Shown here piece by piece: positions 1-7,126 of a stretch of 14,369 nucleotides of DNA. Position 1 is the stretch's first letter, and every line of letters begins with the position of its first letter. The position numbers were made by a program, and so were the translations under genes. The notes beneath the pieces are model-generated. The model saw nothing but the letters and a program-made list of their open reading frames with translations. It had not been told where the DNA came from and did not search any database. Source of the DNA: Methanobacteriaceae archaeon UBA349 (lineage in GTDB: Archaea; Methanobacteriota; Methanobacteria; Methanobacteriales; Methanobacteriaceae); assembly GCA_002509745.1 (NCBI GenBank), contig DAWK01000133.1:3044-17412 (forward strand). The letters run 5' to 3'.

Positions 1-38
1 CCCTGACCACCGCGTCCGTGAAAGCGAATTTCGATCAT
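1..38 (-). CDS. porC: Pyruvate:ferredoxin oxidoreductase gamma subunit, 5' end only
   Basis: Only the first 12 codons and two further bases are inside the window. Read on the minus strand they give MIEIRFHGRGGQG, the characteristic N-terminus of the gamma subunit of archaeal 2-oxoacid:ferredoxin oxidoreductases. In methanogens the pyruvate enzyme makes pyruvate from acetyl-CoA, CO2 and reduced ferredoxin. The ATG at 38-36 is preceded by a strong Shine-Dalgarno GGAGGT (49-44), so the start is secure. A TATA-like stretch on the minus strand at about 92-80 could drive it. The gene diverges from the dihydropteroate-synthase-like gene. With so few residues, another 2-oxoacid oxidoreductase gamma subunit cannot be ruled out, but PorC is the best fit. 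Confidence 0.72.
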   Translation of the reverse strand, partial: MIEIRFHGRGGQ

Positions 39-214
<176 letters not shown>

Positions 215-1795
215 ATGAAAGTTATTATCATCACCGGAAAGCTGGCTGAAGGACTGGTAAAAAAGTTTTCAGCTAGTTCAAAACAGGATGTATTTGTTCA
301 TGTTGTCAATACTCCTGTAGCGGCTTTTTTAACGCCTAGAAAAATATCTAATGAAATTAAAGAACTTGAATCAAGCAATTTAATTGATTTGGATGATTTG
401 GATATGATAATTATCCCCGGCCTTATTCGTAAAGATGCTAAATTAATTCAGAAAGAAACTGGAATTCCAGCATATAAAGGACCAACTGACGCGGCTGACT
501 TGCAAATAGTCCTTGATGCTCTGGATAAATTAGAACTTTCAACCATAACTTCAGCTGATAAACTTATTGAAGCAGAACAACGTCAAAAGGCTTTGGAATT
601 TATTGAAGATTTTGAAAAAGATGAAAAACTAACCAATAAACTTCTTAAAAAGAATAATAATATTTTAGTTGGTAAATTACCTGTTGGGGAAGACTTTCCC
701 ATGAGAGTGTTGGCAGAAATAGCCAATGCTCCTCTTTTAACTACTGAAGATCTTATTAAAAAAGCAGAATACTTTATAAAAAGCGGAGCGGACATGGTTG
801 ATATTGGGATGGTGGCTGGTGAAAATCTGGCCCATAAAATTCCAGAAATGGTTTCAACTCTCAAACAGATAGCTGGTGATATTCCCGTAAGTATAGACAC
901 TTTGAACCCACTGGAGATAGAATCCGCCGTAAAATCCGGTGTAGATATGGTTTTAAGTTTAGATCATGGAAATTGTGAAGAAATGCTTCCTTTGATGGAA
1001 GAAAAACAAATTCCAGCAGTTATTCTTCCCACGGATTTCCAAAGGGGCTGGGTTCCTCATACTGTGGAGGAAAGGGTCAGTTCGTTGGAAGAGCTTCGAG
1101 AAAAATGTAAGAAAATTGATTTAGTGGCTGATTTAATTCTTGATCCAATTAACAGCAGGAGTATTGTAGATTCTATAATGGCCTGCCATCAGTATCATGA
1201 TAAAAATCCAGAACCTGTTTTTTTTGGTGTAGGCAATGTTACAGAGCTTTTAGACACAGATTCGACGGGTGTCAATTCTCTTCTCTCAGGCATAGCTATG
1301 GAACTAGGGGCCAGTATATTATTTACTCCTGAAGAAAGCGGCAAAACAGTTCGAAGTGTTTATGAACTTGCGGTATCATCTAAAATGATGTTTTTAGCTA
1401 AAAATAGGGGTTCTATTCCTAAAGATCTGGGAATTAATCTCCTGGCTTTCAAGGATAAAAGAATTCCTGAGAAAGTGGTGGAAGAATTTGATGTGCCGGT
1501 TTTTGAAGCGGAGGGAACTAAAAAATTCGTGCAGGATGAGGCTGGAAGTTTCAAGATCATGATAAATGATAATGAGATAATGGTTGTTCATTATAAAAAT
1601 ATGGAACCTGATGTGGCCATTGTTGGCCAATCAGCTAAGAAGATATATGAAGAACTTTTAAACCGACAACTGGTAAGTCGTCTGGAACATGCTGCCTATT
1701 TGGGTTCAGAACTTCAAAAAGCAGAAATTGCAATGATTACTGGGAAAAACTATACTCAGGACTTTGAATTATTTAAAAAACCTTTTTCTATTTAA
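215..1795 (+). CDS. Dihydropteroate synthase-like protein (three-domain archaeal type)
   Basis: The 526-aa product has the layout of the archaeal dihydropteroate-synthase-related family (TIGR00284 type). It has an N-terminal alpha/beta domain (about 1-125; DUF6513-like), a pterin-binding TIM-barrel domain (about 150-400) and a C-terminal domain (about 405-526; DUF4346-like). DHPS signatures are visible: GADMVDIG at 191-198 (compare GADIIDIG in FolP) and PVSIDT at 224-229, followed by a helix and [10 protein letters not shown] at 241-250. Classical FolP has about 270-280 residues, so this is nearly twice as long. A role in methanopterin synthesis, joining the pterin to the arylamine unit, is plausible but not shown by the sequence; another pterin-binding role is possible. 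The ATG at 215 has only a weak upstream GAGG. It diverges from porC and is followed by 308 bases of non-coding DNA, so it is probably monocistronic. Confidence 0.85.
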   Translation: MKVIIITGKLAEGLVKKFSASSKQDVFVHVVNTPVAAFLTPRKISNEIKELESSNLIDLDDLDMIIIPGLIRKDAKLIQKETGIPAYKGPTDAADLQIVLDALDKLELSTITSADKLIEAEQRQKALEFIEDFEKDEKLTNKLLKKNNNILVGKLPVGEDFPMRVLAEIANAPLLTTEDLIKKAEYFIKSGADMVDIGMVAGENLAHKIPEMVSTLKQIAGDIPVSIDTLNPLEIESAVKSGVDMVLSLDHGNCEEMLPLMEEKQIPAVILPTDFQRGWVPHTVEERVSSLEELREKCKKIDLVADLILDPINSRSIVDSIMACHQYHDKNPEPVFFGVGNVTELLDTDSTGVNSLLSGIAMELGASILFTPEESGKTVRSVYELAVSSKMMFLAKNRGSIPKDLGINLLAFKDKRIPEKVVEEFDVPVFEAEGTKKFVQDEAGSFKIMINDNEIMVVHYKNMEPDVAIVGQSAKKIYEELLNRQLVSRLEHAAYLGSELQKAEIAMITGKNYTQDFELFKKPFSI

Positions 1796-1823
1796 TTTAA
1801 ATTTTTGTCTAAATTTCACAGTT

Positions 1824-1841
1824 AGTGTATTTTTTTACACT
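1824..1841 (+). terminator. Possible terminator hairpin after the DHPS-like gene
   Basis: AGTGTA (1824-1829) and TACACT (1836-1841) form a perfect 6-bp stem around an all-T loop, about 30 bases after the stop codon. The T-run itself (1830-1836) is the kind of signal archaeal RNA polymerase can terminate on. Confidence 0.35.
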
Positions 1842-2103
1842 TGAAGTGCATGTTTAATAAAAATAATATTTTAGATATCTAATCAAATTAATTGAATATT
1901 CCAAATTAAATTTAATATATTCAAAATTTTATATCTACAATTATAATATAATCTACATAAAGATATTTGAATTAATTTATTAAATTTCAATAAGAAGGAC
2001 AACTATTCAATCTAAATTTTAATCTAATATTTTAAAATCATTAATTATTTAAAATCAAGATTTAATAGGTATTAAATCAATTTTATTTTACTGGAGTAAA
2101 AAA
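1842..2103. other. AT-rich intergenic spacer with the promoter of the thiolase gene
   Basis: Together with the hairpin before it, this makes a 308-base gap. No open frame of note and no repeat longer than AT-rich chance was seen. TATA-like sequences at about 1929-1937 and 1940-1952 could promote the next gene, which would give a leader of roughly 150 nt. GGAG at 2093-2096 is the Shine-Dalgarno site of that gene. Confidence 0.4.
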
Positions 2104-3024
2104 ATGAAAACATGTACCAAATGTGGTGCCCCTGATGTTATTATTGAAAAAAAGCATTCTGGACAGAGACTTTGTCAGGATTGCTTTATTCAAGGAACAC
2201 AGCAAAAGGTATTGAAAGATATTCGCAAGTACAAACTCATTGATAAGGGAGATAAAGTTCTGGTGGCCCTATCTGGTGGTAAAGACAGTGTTATGGTTCT
2301 GGATATATTAAATTCACTTTATGAAAGAAATATAATTGAAATGACTGCGGTAACCATTGATGAAGGTATCAAAGGATATCGGGAAGATGGGGTAAGAATA
2401 GCTCGTGACCATGCCCGACGTTTAGGGATAGAACACAATGTAGTTACTTTTAAAGACTCATTTGATACCACGCTGGATGATATAATGTCAACCTCTTCTC
2501 AAAGAGGGGCCTGTACTTACTGTGGTGTTTTTAGGCGCTGGATTTTAAATAGAGAGGCTAGAAATGTTGGAGCAACTAAAATTGCTACAGGTCATAATCT
2601 TGATGATGAAACCCAGGCCATTTTAATGAATTATTTAGAAGGCAATATTGAAAATCTAACTCGAATTGGCCCTAAAACCAGTTCCAGAAGTGAAAAGTTC
2701 ACAGTGAAGATTAAACCTCTAAGGGAGATTCCAGAAAAAGAAGTAGCTCTTTATGCGCTGGCCAGAAAGTTGGAAGTTCATTTTGCAGGTTGTCCTTATG
2801 CCAGTGATTCTTTCCGAGGCGAAGTGGGCCAATTTATAAAGCAATTGTCTCAAAACCATCCCACTATCATGTACTCGACTTTAAGAGGATTTGATAAGCT
2901 AAAACCATTTATAAAAAAAGAATTTACTAAAGAATTTAATATGGGAAAATGCACTCGCTGTGGTGAGCCCTCTGCTCATGAACTGTGCCGGACCTGTATT
3001 TTTTGCAGTGAACTGGATAAATAG
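2104..3024 (+). CDS. ttuA: tRNA 2-thiolation enzyme, TtuA/NcsA family (TIGR00269)
   Basis: This 306-aa protein belongs to the TtuA/Ncs6/CTU1 group of PP-loop ATPases that adenylate and thiolate uridines in tRNA (position 34 or 54, depending on the subgroup). In order it shows an N-terminal zinc finger (C4, C7, C24, C27), the PP-loop SGGKDS at 57-62, the CTYC pair C137/C140, GHNLDDE at 163-169, C230, and a C-terminal zinc finger (C283, C286, C295, C298). In characterised TtuA, three cysteines equivalent to C137, C140 and C230 hold a [4Fe-4S] cluster, so the enzyme looks complete and active. The ATG follows GGAG at 2093-2096. A ubiquitin-fold sulfur carrier begins 59 bases after its stop, which fits the TtuA-TtuB pairing. 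Which tRNA position is modified cannot be read from the sequence. Confidence 0.9.
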   Translation: MKTCTKCGAPDVIIEKKHSGQRLCQDCFIQGTQQKVLKDIRKYKLIDKGDKVLVALSGGKDSVMVLDILNSLYERNIIEMTAVTIDEGIKGYREDGVRIARDHARRLGIEHNVVTFKDSFDTTLDDIMSTSSQRGACTYCGVFRRWILNREARNVGATKIATGHNLDDETQAILMNYLEGNIENLTRIGPKTSSRSEKFTVKIKPLREIPEKEVALYALARKLEVHFAGCPYASDSFRGEVGQFIKQLSQNHPTIMYSTLRGFDKLKPFIKKEFTKEFNMGKCTRCGEPSAHELCRTCIFCSELDK

Positions 3025-3083
3025 GGACCATATTGAGTAATTATATATTAAAATATATTAGAATAATATTCAGGGGAGATTAA

Positions 3084-3284
3084 ATGAAATTTACATTAAT
3101 CATTGGTGATGAAAAGGAATCCAGAGAAGTTTCAGAAGAAAAAACCATTAAAAGTGTTTTAGAAGATATGGATTTTCCATTAGAAACAGTGGTTGTTAAA
3201 AAAAATGGTCAGATTGTCATAGAGGAAGAAATAATTGCTGATGGGGATATTATTGAAGTTATTAAGGTTATATATGGTGGATAA
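3084..3284 (+). CDS. Small ubiquitin-like sulfur carrier (MoaD/ThiS/TtuB-like)
   Basis: A 66-aa beta-grasp protein that ends exactly in Gly-Gly (VIYGG), as sulfur carriers must so that the C-terminus can be adenylated and thiocarboxylated. The N-terminal strand MKFTLIIG and the DGDIIEVIKV segment before the tail match the ThiS/MoaD pattern. Its SD GGGGAG (3073-3078) is strong. It sits 59 bases behind the TtuA-like gene in the same direction, so it most likely supplies sulfur to that enzyme, as TtuB does in Thermus. A role as an archaeal protein modifier (SAMP-like), or in molybdopterin or thiamine synthesis, cannot be excluded. No activating E1-like enzyme is encoded in the window. Confidence 0.82.
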   Translation: MKFTLIIGDEKESREVSEEKTIKSVLEDMDFPLETVVVKKNGQIVIEEEIIADGDIIEVIKVIYGG

Positions 3285-3397
3285 TTTTAAACTAAGGTTA
3301 TTTAAATCCAATAGTTATCTAACTCTTAATAATATTACTTAATATCTTTATTTAATTTATTAAATTATTTATTTTTAATAGTTAATGGTGTGATTAA

Positions 3398-4264
3398 ATG
3401 AAAGTCTACTATGAATGTGCTCCCTGTTTCCTAAGACAGGCCCAAGAGGCCCTGGATTTGGCCACTGGTGATGAAAATCTAAAAATTGAAATCATGGCTG
3501 AAATAACTGTTCTTTTAGGCCGTGAATTTCATAATGGTGCTGTTTCTAATGTTATTGGAACCAGTATCCATCGTCTTATTAAAGAAAAAACTGGCAATCC
3601 TGATCCTTACTTGCATATTAAAGCAAAGTGCAATGAAATTGCAGAAGAATTCCTTCCTCAATTAATAGAATTTCTCCAAGGCGAAGAAGATCTGGAAATG
3701 TTTGTTAAAGCAGCCATTGTTGGCAATTTAATAGATTTCGGAGCTCTGGGAGTAAACTGTGATCCATTAAATTTAATGGTGGACACGATTAAGGCCCCTC
3801 TAGTTATAAATCACACTCCAGAACTTGAAAAATCACTTAAATCAGTTAAAACTGTTCTTTACTTGGCGGACAATACTGGAGAAATTGTTTTTGACAAATT
3901 ATTAATAAAAAAGATGGAAGAATATGGTTTGGAAGTAACTGTAGCTGTAAAAGAAAATCCTATACTTAATGATGCTTGTTTAGATGATGCTTATCAAGTG
4001 GGCCTTGAACGGATGGCAAAACTGGTAACCACAGGCACGGATTCTATAGGTGTTATTTATGAGCAAGTATCCTCTGAATTTCGACACATGCTTGATAATG
4101 CTGAATTAATTATATCTAAAGGTTTAGGTAATTATGAGGGTCTTACTGAAATTGATTTTGGAGAAAAACCAGTATTTTCTCTTTTAAATACAAAATGTGG
4201 CCCTACTTCCAGGGATTTGGGGGTTGCAGAAGGTTCTAATGTTATAGTTAAGTTGAATTATTAA
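3398..4264 (+). CDS. DUF89 / ARMT1-type metal-dependent phosphatase homologue
   Basis: The 288-aa product matches the stand-alone archaeal DUF89 proteins (COG1578, AF1104 type). The N-terminal helical part carries a CxxC pair (C7, C10, in YECAPC). The Rossmann-like part has LADNTGE (156-162), whose D158/N159 are the expected metal ligands, then KENPILND (185-192) and KGLGNYE (241-247), and ends with TKCGP around 265-269. Members of the wider family are metal-dependent phosphatases proposed to clear damaged or surplus phosphometabolites; the substrate of this CxxC-bearing subgroup is not established to my knowledge. The SD GGTGTGAT (3387-3394) supports the start. It has its own upstream spacer and a T-rich tract after the stop, so it is probably transcribed alone. 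Confidence 0.85.
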   Translation: MKVYYECAPCFLRQAQEALDLATGDENLKIEIMAEITVLLGREFHNGAVSNVIGTSIHRLIKEKTGNPDPYLHIKAKCNEIAEEFLPQLIEFLQGEEDLEMFVKAAIVGNLIDFGALGVNCDPLNLMVDTIKAPLVINHTPELEKSLKSVKTVLYLADNTGEIVFDKLLIKKMEEYGLEVTVAVKENPILNDACLDDAYQVGLERMAKLVTTGTDSIGVIYEQVSSEFRHMLDNAELIISKGLGNYEGLTEIDFGEKPVFSLLNTKCGPTSRDLGVAEGSNVIVKLNY

Positions 4265-4299
4265 CTGAATTAATTAATTGAATTATTTTGTTCTATTTA

Positions 4300-4325
4300 T
4301 TCTATTTTTTTTATTTAACTTTTTC
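4300..4325 (+). terminator. Poly-T terminator after the DUF89 gene
   Basis: A T-rich tract with an uninterrupted run of eight T (4305-4312) lies about 40 bases past the stop, with further T clusters on both sides. This is a typical archaeal termination signal. No stable stem precedes it. Confidence 0.45.
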
Positions 4326-4376
4326 ATGATTTTAATTATACAATATTTAATTATCTAAAGGACATTACAATTATCG

Positions 4377-4412
4377 TAAATTATATGTGTAGTAATCACA
4401 TAATCATCATTT
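4377..4412 (+). promoter_or_regulatory. Promoter and candidate operator of the thioredoxin-ccdA operon
   Basis: AAATTATATG (about 4378-4387) resembles a TATA box. With usual archaeal spacing, transcription would start at about 4408-4412, essentially at the ATG (4413), so the message may be leaderless; no Shine-Dalgarno site is visible, which agrees. A perfect inverted repeat, TATGTG (4384-4389) and CACATA (4397-4402) with 7 bases between, overlaps the 3' edge of the TATA box and is placed where a repressor could block initiation. The repeat is seen directly; its role is inferred. Confidence 0.42.
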
Positions 4413-4883
4413 ATGAAGATTTCTCTTAAAATCTGGGTTATTGCTGCTTTGATAATAGTAGTAATTGCTGGTGTGGCCATGGCTTTAAACAGTTTTAATA
4501 ATAGCAATCAGTCATTAACTAATAATTATAATAATGTTTCTAATGAATCTAATCAATCTTATAGTTTGAAATGGTACAATAATCTTGACTCTGCTATTTC
4601 AGAAGCTCAAAAAACAAATAAATTAGTATTTGCATTTTTCTCAGCTAACTGGTGCCCTGCCTGCCAACAACTAGAATCAGAAACTCTAGTAAATGAAAAG
4701 GTTACCCAGAAACTGTCCCAAAATTATGTGGCAGTTAAAATAGATGTGGATACCAATCCAGAACTGTCATCTAAATATGGAATATACAGTATTCCAACTT
4801 TAATAATTATGAACTCTAATGGGGAAGAAATTAAAAAAATTGAGGGATATAAATCTCCAGATCAACTTTTAAGCGCATTATAA
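4413..4883 (+). CDS. Membrane-anchored thioredoxin-fold protein (CPAC active site)
   Basis: 156 aa. Residues 8-25 form one hydrophobic segment after a short basic start (MKISLK), giving a signal anchor or uncleaved signal that places the rest outside the membrane. An Asn/Ser-rich linker (about 27-52) follows, then a thioredoxin domain (about 53-156) with the active site WCPAC (C81, C84) and the cis-proline motif SIPTL (P128). The sequence FAFFSANWCPACQQLE is close to DsbD-gamma/thioredoxin-7-like domains. It is followed after 29 bases by a CcdA-type membrane protein, so it probably passes electrons between CcdA and extracytoplasmic thiols. No lipobox cysteine is present. The start has no SD and may be leaderless. 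The final target (disulfide repair, surface proteins or a metal centre) is unknown. Confidence 0.85.
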   Translation: MKISLKIWVIAALIIVVIAGVAMALNSFNNSNQSLTNNYNNVSNESNQSYSLKWYNNLDSAISEAQKTNKLVFAFFSANWCPACQQLESETLVNEKVTQKLSQNYVAVKIDVDTNPELSSKYGIYSIPTLIIMNSNGEEIKKIEGYKSPDQLLSAL

Positions 4884-4912
4884 TTTTATATTAAATTATT
4901 AAGGAGATTTAA

Positions 4913-5527
4913 ATGGATATTGTCCCGTTATTCTCATTTTTAGCAGGAATTGCTTCAGTATTATCTCCATGTGTTTTACCCGTTATACCAGTTTTAATCG
5001 GGTATACTTTGGCAGAGCGTAGAAAAACTGAAATTTTAGCTTTTGTAATGGGTCTTTTTTTAATTTTTACCATAACTATAGTATTGACCATACTTTTCAC
5101 CGCGGCCATAAATTATTATCTCCATTATTTTAGAATAATAGCTTCCATAATACTGATTGTGATGGGGATAATGATTATTGTCAATAAAAACCTTTTTAAA
5201 TTTTCACATGTGTCTGATTCCAATCGTCGAGGTGTATTTGGATCGTTTCTATGGGGAATTTTAACTTCACTGGCCTGGGCCCCTTGTTATGGCACTTATC
5301 TTATAGCGTTAATCACTTTCAGCATTTCAACAGGAAATGCTTTCTACAGTGCTCTAAATTTACTTTTATACACCGCAGGATTTTCCATTAGTATATTAGT
5401 TTTAGGATTACTAGTTTCCAGTGCAAATATTGAAAAATTGGCCAAAAAAGCGAATTTAATAAGAAAAATGTCTGGAATTTTAATTACATGGGCTGGAATT
5501 TATATGATTTGGCTAGCCCTAGCTTAA
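4913..5527 (+). CDS. ccdA: CcdA-type thiol-disulfide transporter (cytochrome c biogenesis protein family)
   Basis: A 204-aa, almost wholly hydrophobic protein with about six membrane segments, the size of the short CcdA form of the DsbD core domain. The two half-repeats each carry the reactive cysteine in the expected setting: LSPCVLPVIP (C20) and AWAPCYGTY (C125). The pair would carry reducing equivalents from cytoplasmic thioredoxin across the membrane to an external partner, most likely the thioredoxin encoded just upstream. A strong SD, AAGGAGAT (4901-4908), and the 29-base spacing show an operon. Methanobacteriales generally lack c-type cytochromes, so the family name should not be read as function here; general extracytoplasmic reduction is the better reading. 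Confidence 0.88.
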   Translation: MDIVPLFSFLAGIASVLSPCVLPVIPVLIGYTLAERRKTEILAFVMGLFLIFTITIVLTILFTAAINYYLHYFRIIASIILIVMGIMIIVNKNLFKFSHVSDSNRRGVFGSFLWGILTSLAWAPCYGTYLIALITFSISTGNAFYSALNLLLYTAGFSISILVLGLLVSSANIEKLAKKANLIRKMSGILITWAGIYMIWLALA

Positions 5528-5559
5528 ACCTAAATTTCATTAGTTTAAATTTAAATAAA

Positions 5560-5590
5560 TAAAGATCTTCTTTAAACTTTTCTTTTCATT
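5560..5590 (+). terminator. Candidate terminator of the thioredoxin-ccdA operon
   Basis: TAAAGA (5560-5565) and TCTTTA (5569-5574) form a perfect 6-bp stem with a TCT loop, followed by a pyrimidine-rich tract (ACTTTTCTTTT) about 33-60 bases after the ccdA stop. Confidence 0.4.
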
Positions 5591-5724
5591 ATTTTCTTAA
5601 AATTATAGATTTATTTATTAGAATTCTATAATATGAATATCAAATATTAGATTCTGAATAATGTAATTAATAAGCATTCAGTAAGTTAGGATATTTAGTA
5701 AAATTAGTTATTTTGGTGTAATTT

Positions 5725-6597
5725 ATGAAAGTAGGCTTTTTAGGATTTGGTGAGGTTTCTTCTACTCTTTCAGAAGGGCTTTTAGATAATGGTGTGACTG
5801 TTTTCACTTGTTTACATGGTAGAAGCAGCAATACAAAAAATAAAGCTCTTGAAATGGGCGTAACTATTTGCGATAGTTATAGAGAACTCGCTGAAACTTC
5901 TGAAATACTTATTTCGGCCGTTAACCCATCTAATGCAGTTGAAGTAGCCCGAGATATAGGAAAATATTCTCGAGGAATTTATGTAGATATTAACAATGTT
6001 TCCCCAGCTACTGTCTGGGAGGCACTGGGCCAGGTAGAAAATAAAAAAACTGTGGATGCGTCCATCATTGGTAGTGTAAAAAAAAACGGTTCTAATGCTC
6101 AAATCATTGCTTGTGGTGATTCAGCCAAAGATTTTGCTGTTTTAAATGATTATGGATTAAATATAAAAATAATGGGAACTGAAATTGGAAACTGTTCTCA
6201 GATAAAAATGTTGAGAAGTTCTTATACTAAAGGAGTATCTGCTCTTCTTTGGGAGACAATTTCGGCAGCATATAAAATGGGGATTGATGAAGAAGTTATG
6301 GAAATTATTGGTGAAACTGAAGGGCATCAATTTAAAAATTCAGCTAATTCTAGATTAATAAGTAGTTTTAAACATGCTAAAAGAAGATATGAAGAAATGG
6401 ATGAAGTTAAAAATCTTTTATCTGATGAAATCGACCCCATAATGGCAGATGCAATTGAAAACATGTTTGAAATTATTCTTGATCAAAATAAAGATTTTAA
6501 TAAAAATGATAATAACCATAAAGATTATAAAGATGCCATAGAGTTTAAATCAGATCTTAAATCCTATAAAGAACTTTTTAAGCATTTATATGATTAA
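5725..6597 (+). CDS. NAD(P)-binding 6-phosphogluconate dehydrogenase-like protein (DUF1932 type)
   Basis: 290 aa. The N-terminus MKVGFLGFGEVSS is a Rossmann fold with a GxGxxS variant of the dinucleotide loop (G7, G9). The beta-hydroxyacid dehydrogenase pattern continues with SAVNPSNAVEVA (64-75), DINNVSP (88-94) and the core GNCSQIKMLRSSYTKG (155-170), in which K161 occupies the place of the family's catalytic lysine. The helical C-terminal part (about 165-240) resembles the DUF1932 domain. The last 35 or so residues are Asn/Lys/Asp-rich and low in complexity. The protein is probably an NAD(P)-dependent oxidoreductase or imine/hydroxyacid dehydrogenase, substrate unknown. GGTG at 5715-5718 supports the ATG. 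It is flanked by AT-rich gaps of 197 and 211 bases and is probably monocistronic. Confidence 0.78.
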   Translation: MKVGFLGFGEVSSTLSEGLLDNGVTVFTCLHGRSSNTKNKALEMGVTICDSYRELAETSEILISAVNPSNAVEVARDIGKYSRGIYVDINNVSPATVWEALGQVENKKTVDASIIGSVKKNGSNAQIIACGDSAKDFAVLNDYGLNIKIMGTEIGNCSQIKMLRSSYTKGVSALLWETISAAYKMGIDEEVMEIIGETEGHQFKNSANSRLISSFKHAKRRYEEMDEVKNLLSDEIDPIMADAIENMFEIILDQNKDFNKNDNNHKDYKDAIEFKSDLKSYKELFKHLYD

Positions 6598-6808
6598 ACA
6601 ATACTTTAACTGCATATTCATTTCATAAAATAAAAAATTCAGAATAATCTTAATTAATCAATATATTTATTTCATTTTTAATTTAATTAATTCAATTTAA
6701 TTTCAGAATCATAACTTATTAGAAATAGATAAAACATAAAATATTATGACGATTTTAATATTGTGGAAATATTTGAACATTTAATAGATAATTTAGGGGG
6801 TTAATGGT

Positions 6809-7030
6809 TTGTATGATTCTGATGATCAAATAAAAGAATGTAAACAGACTCTGGAAAAGCTAATTGGTAAAAAAATCATGGAAATTGATTTTAAATCATA
6901 TGATGGCGAGTGCTGGAGAGTTTACATAAATACAGATAAAGGAAAAATGGTAATGACTTTCTGTAAAAAGTGGAGTTGTCCTGTAGTTGAATTAAGGGAA
7001 GATGCTTCATTTCAAGAACCAGATTTTTAA
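6809..7030 (+). CDS. Unrecognised 73-aa acidic/basic mixed protein, TTG start
   Basis: I do not recognise this family. The start is TTG at 6809: an in-frame stop lies at 6794-6796, the ATGs at 6804 and 6813 are out of frame, and the next in-frame ATG would remove the first 23 residues. A purine-rich GGGGG (6796-6800) sits 8 bases upstream as a possible SD. The product starts with a charged helix (about 4-18), then alternating strand-like segments: KKIMEIDF, CWRVYINTDKGKMVMTFC and SCPVVELRED. Cysteines occur at about 11, 35, 52 and 57. The CKKWSC pair could bind a metal or form a disulfide. Codon use resembles the neighbours, and the composition looks like a small soluble globular protein rather than a chance frame. 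It is convergent with the nucleotidyltransferase gene. Confidence 0.6.
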   Translation: MYDSDDQIKECKQTLEKLIGKKIMEIDFKSYDGECWRVYINTDKGKMVMTFCKKWSCPVVELREDASFQEPDF

Positions 7031-7065
7031 AAAATAGGTTTTGAAAAATACTTTTAAATATTTTT

Positions 7066-7126
7066 CTAAATTATCCACAGTTATTCTAATATTAGCTATA
7101 TCTTAATTATCCACAGTTATTCTAAT
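7066..7126. repeat. 25-bp direct repeat at the 3' end of the nucleotidyltransferase gene
   Basis: Copies at 7066-7090 and 7102-7126 match at 24 of 25 positions, including a perfect 22-bp core (7069-7090 and 7105-7126). The period is 36 bp, exactly 12 codons. The right copy covers the last codons and stop of the minus-strand nucleotidyltransferase gene; the left copy lies just past that stop, in the same reading frame. It looks like a local partial duplication of the gene's tail. Confidence 0.85.

Noticed and set aside
583..1630. Minus-strand open frames within the DHPS-like gene
   Set aside because: They overlap a clearly coding gene on the other strand and have no SD or recognisable product.
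6747..6785. 12-codon ATG frame ahead of the 73-aa gene
   Set aside because: No SD, very short and hydrophobic by chance in AT-rich DNA; no sign of a leader peptide mechanism.
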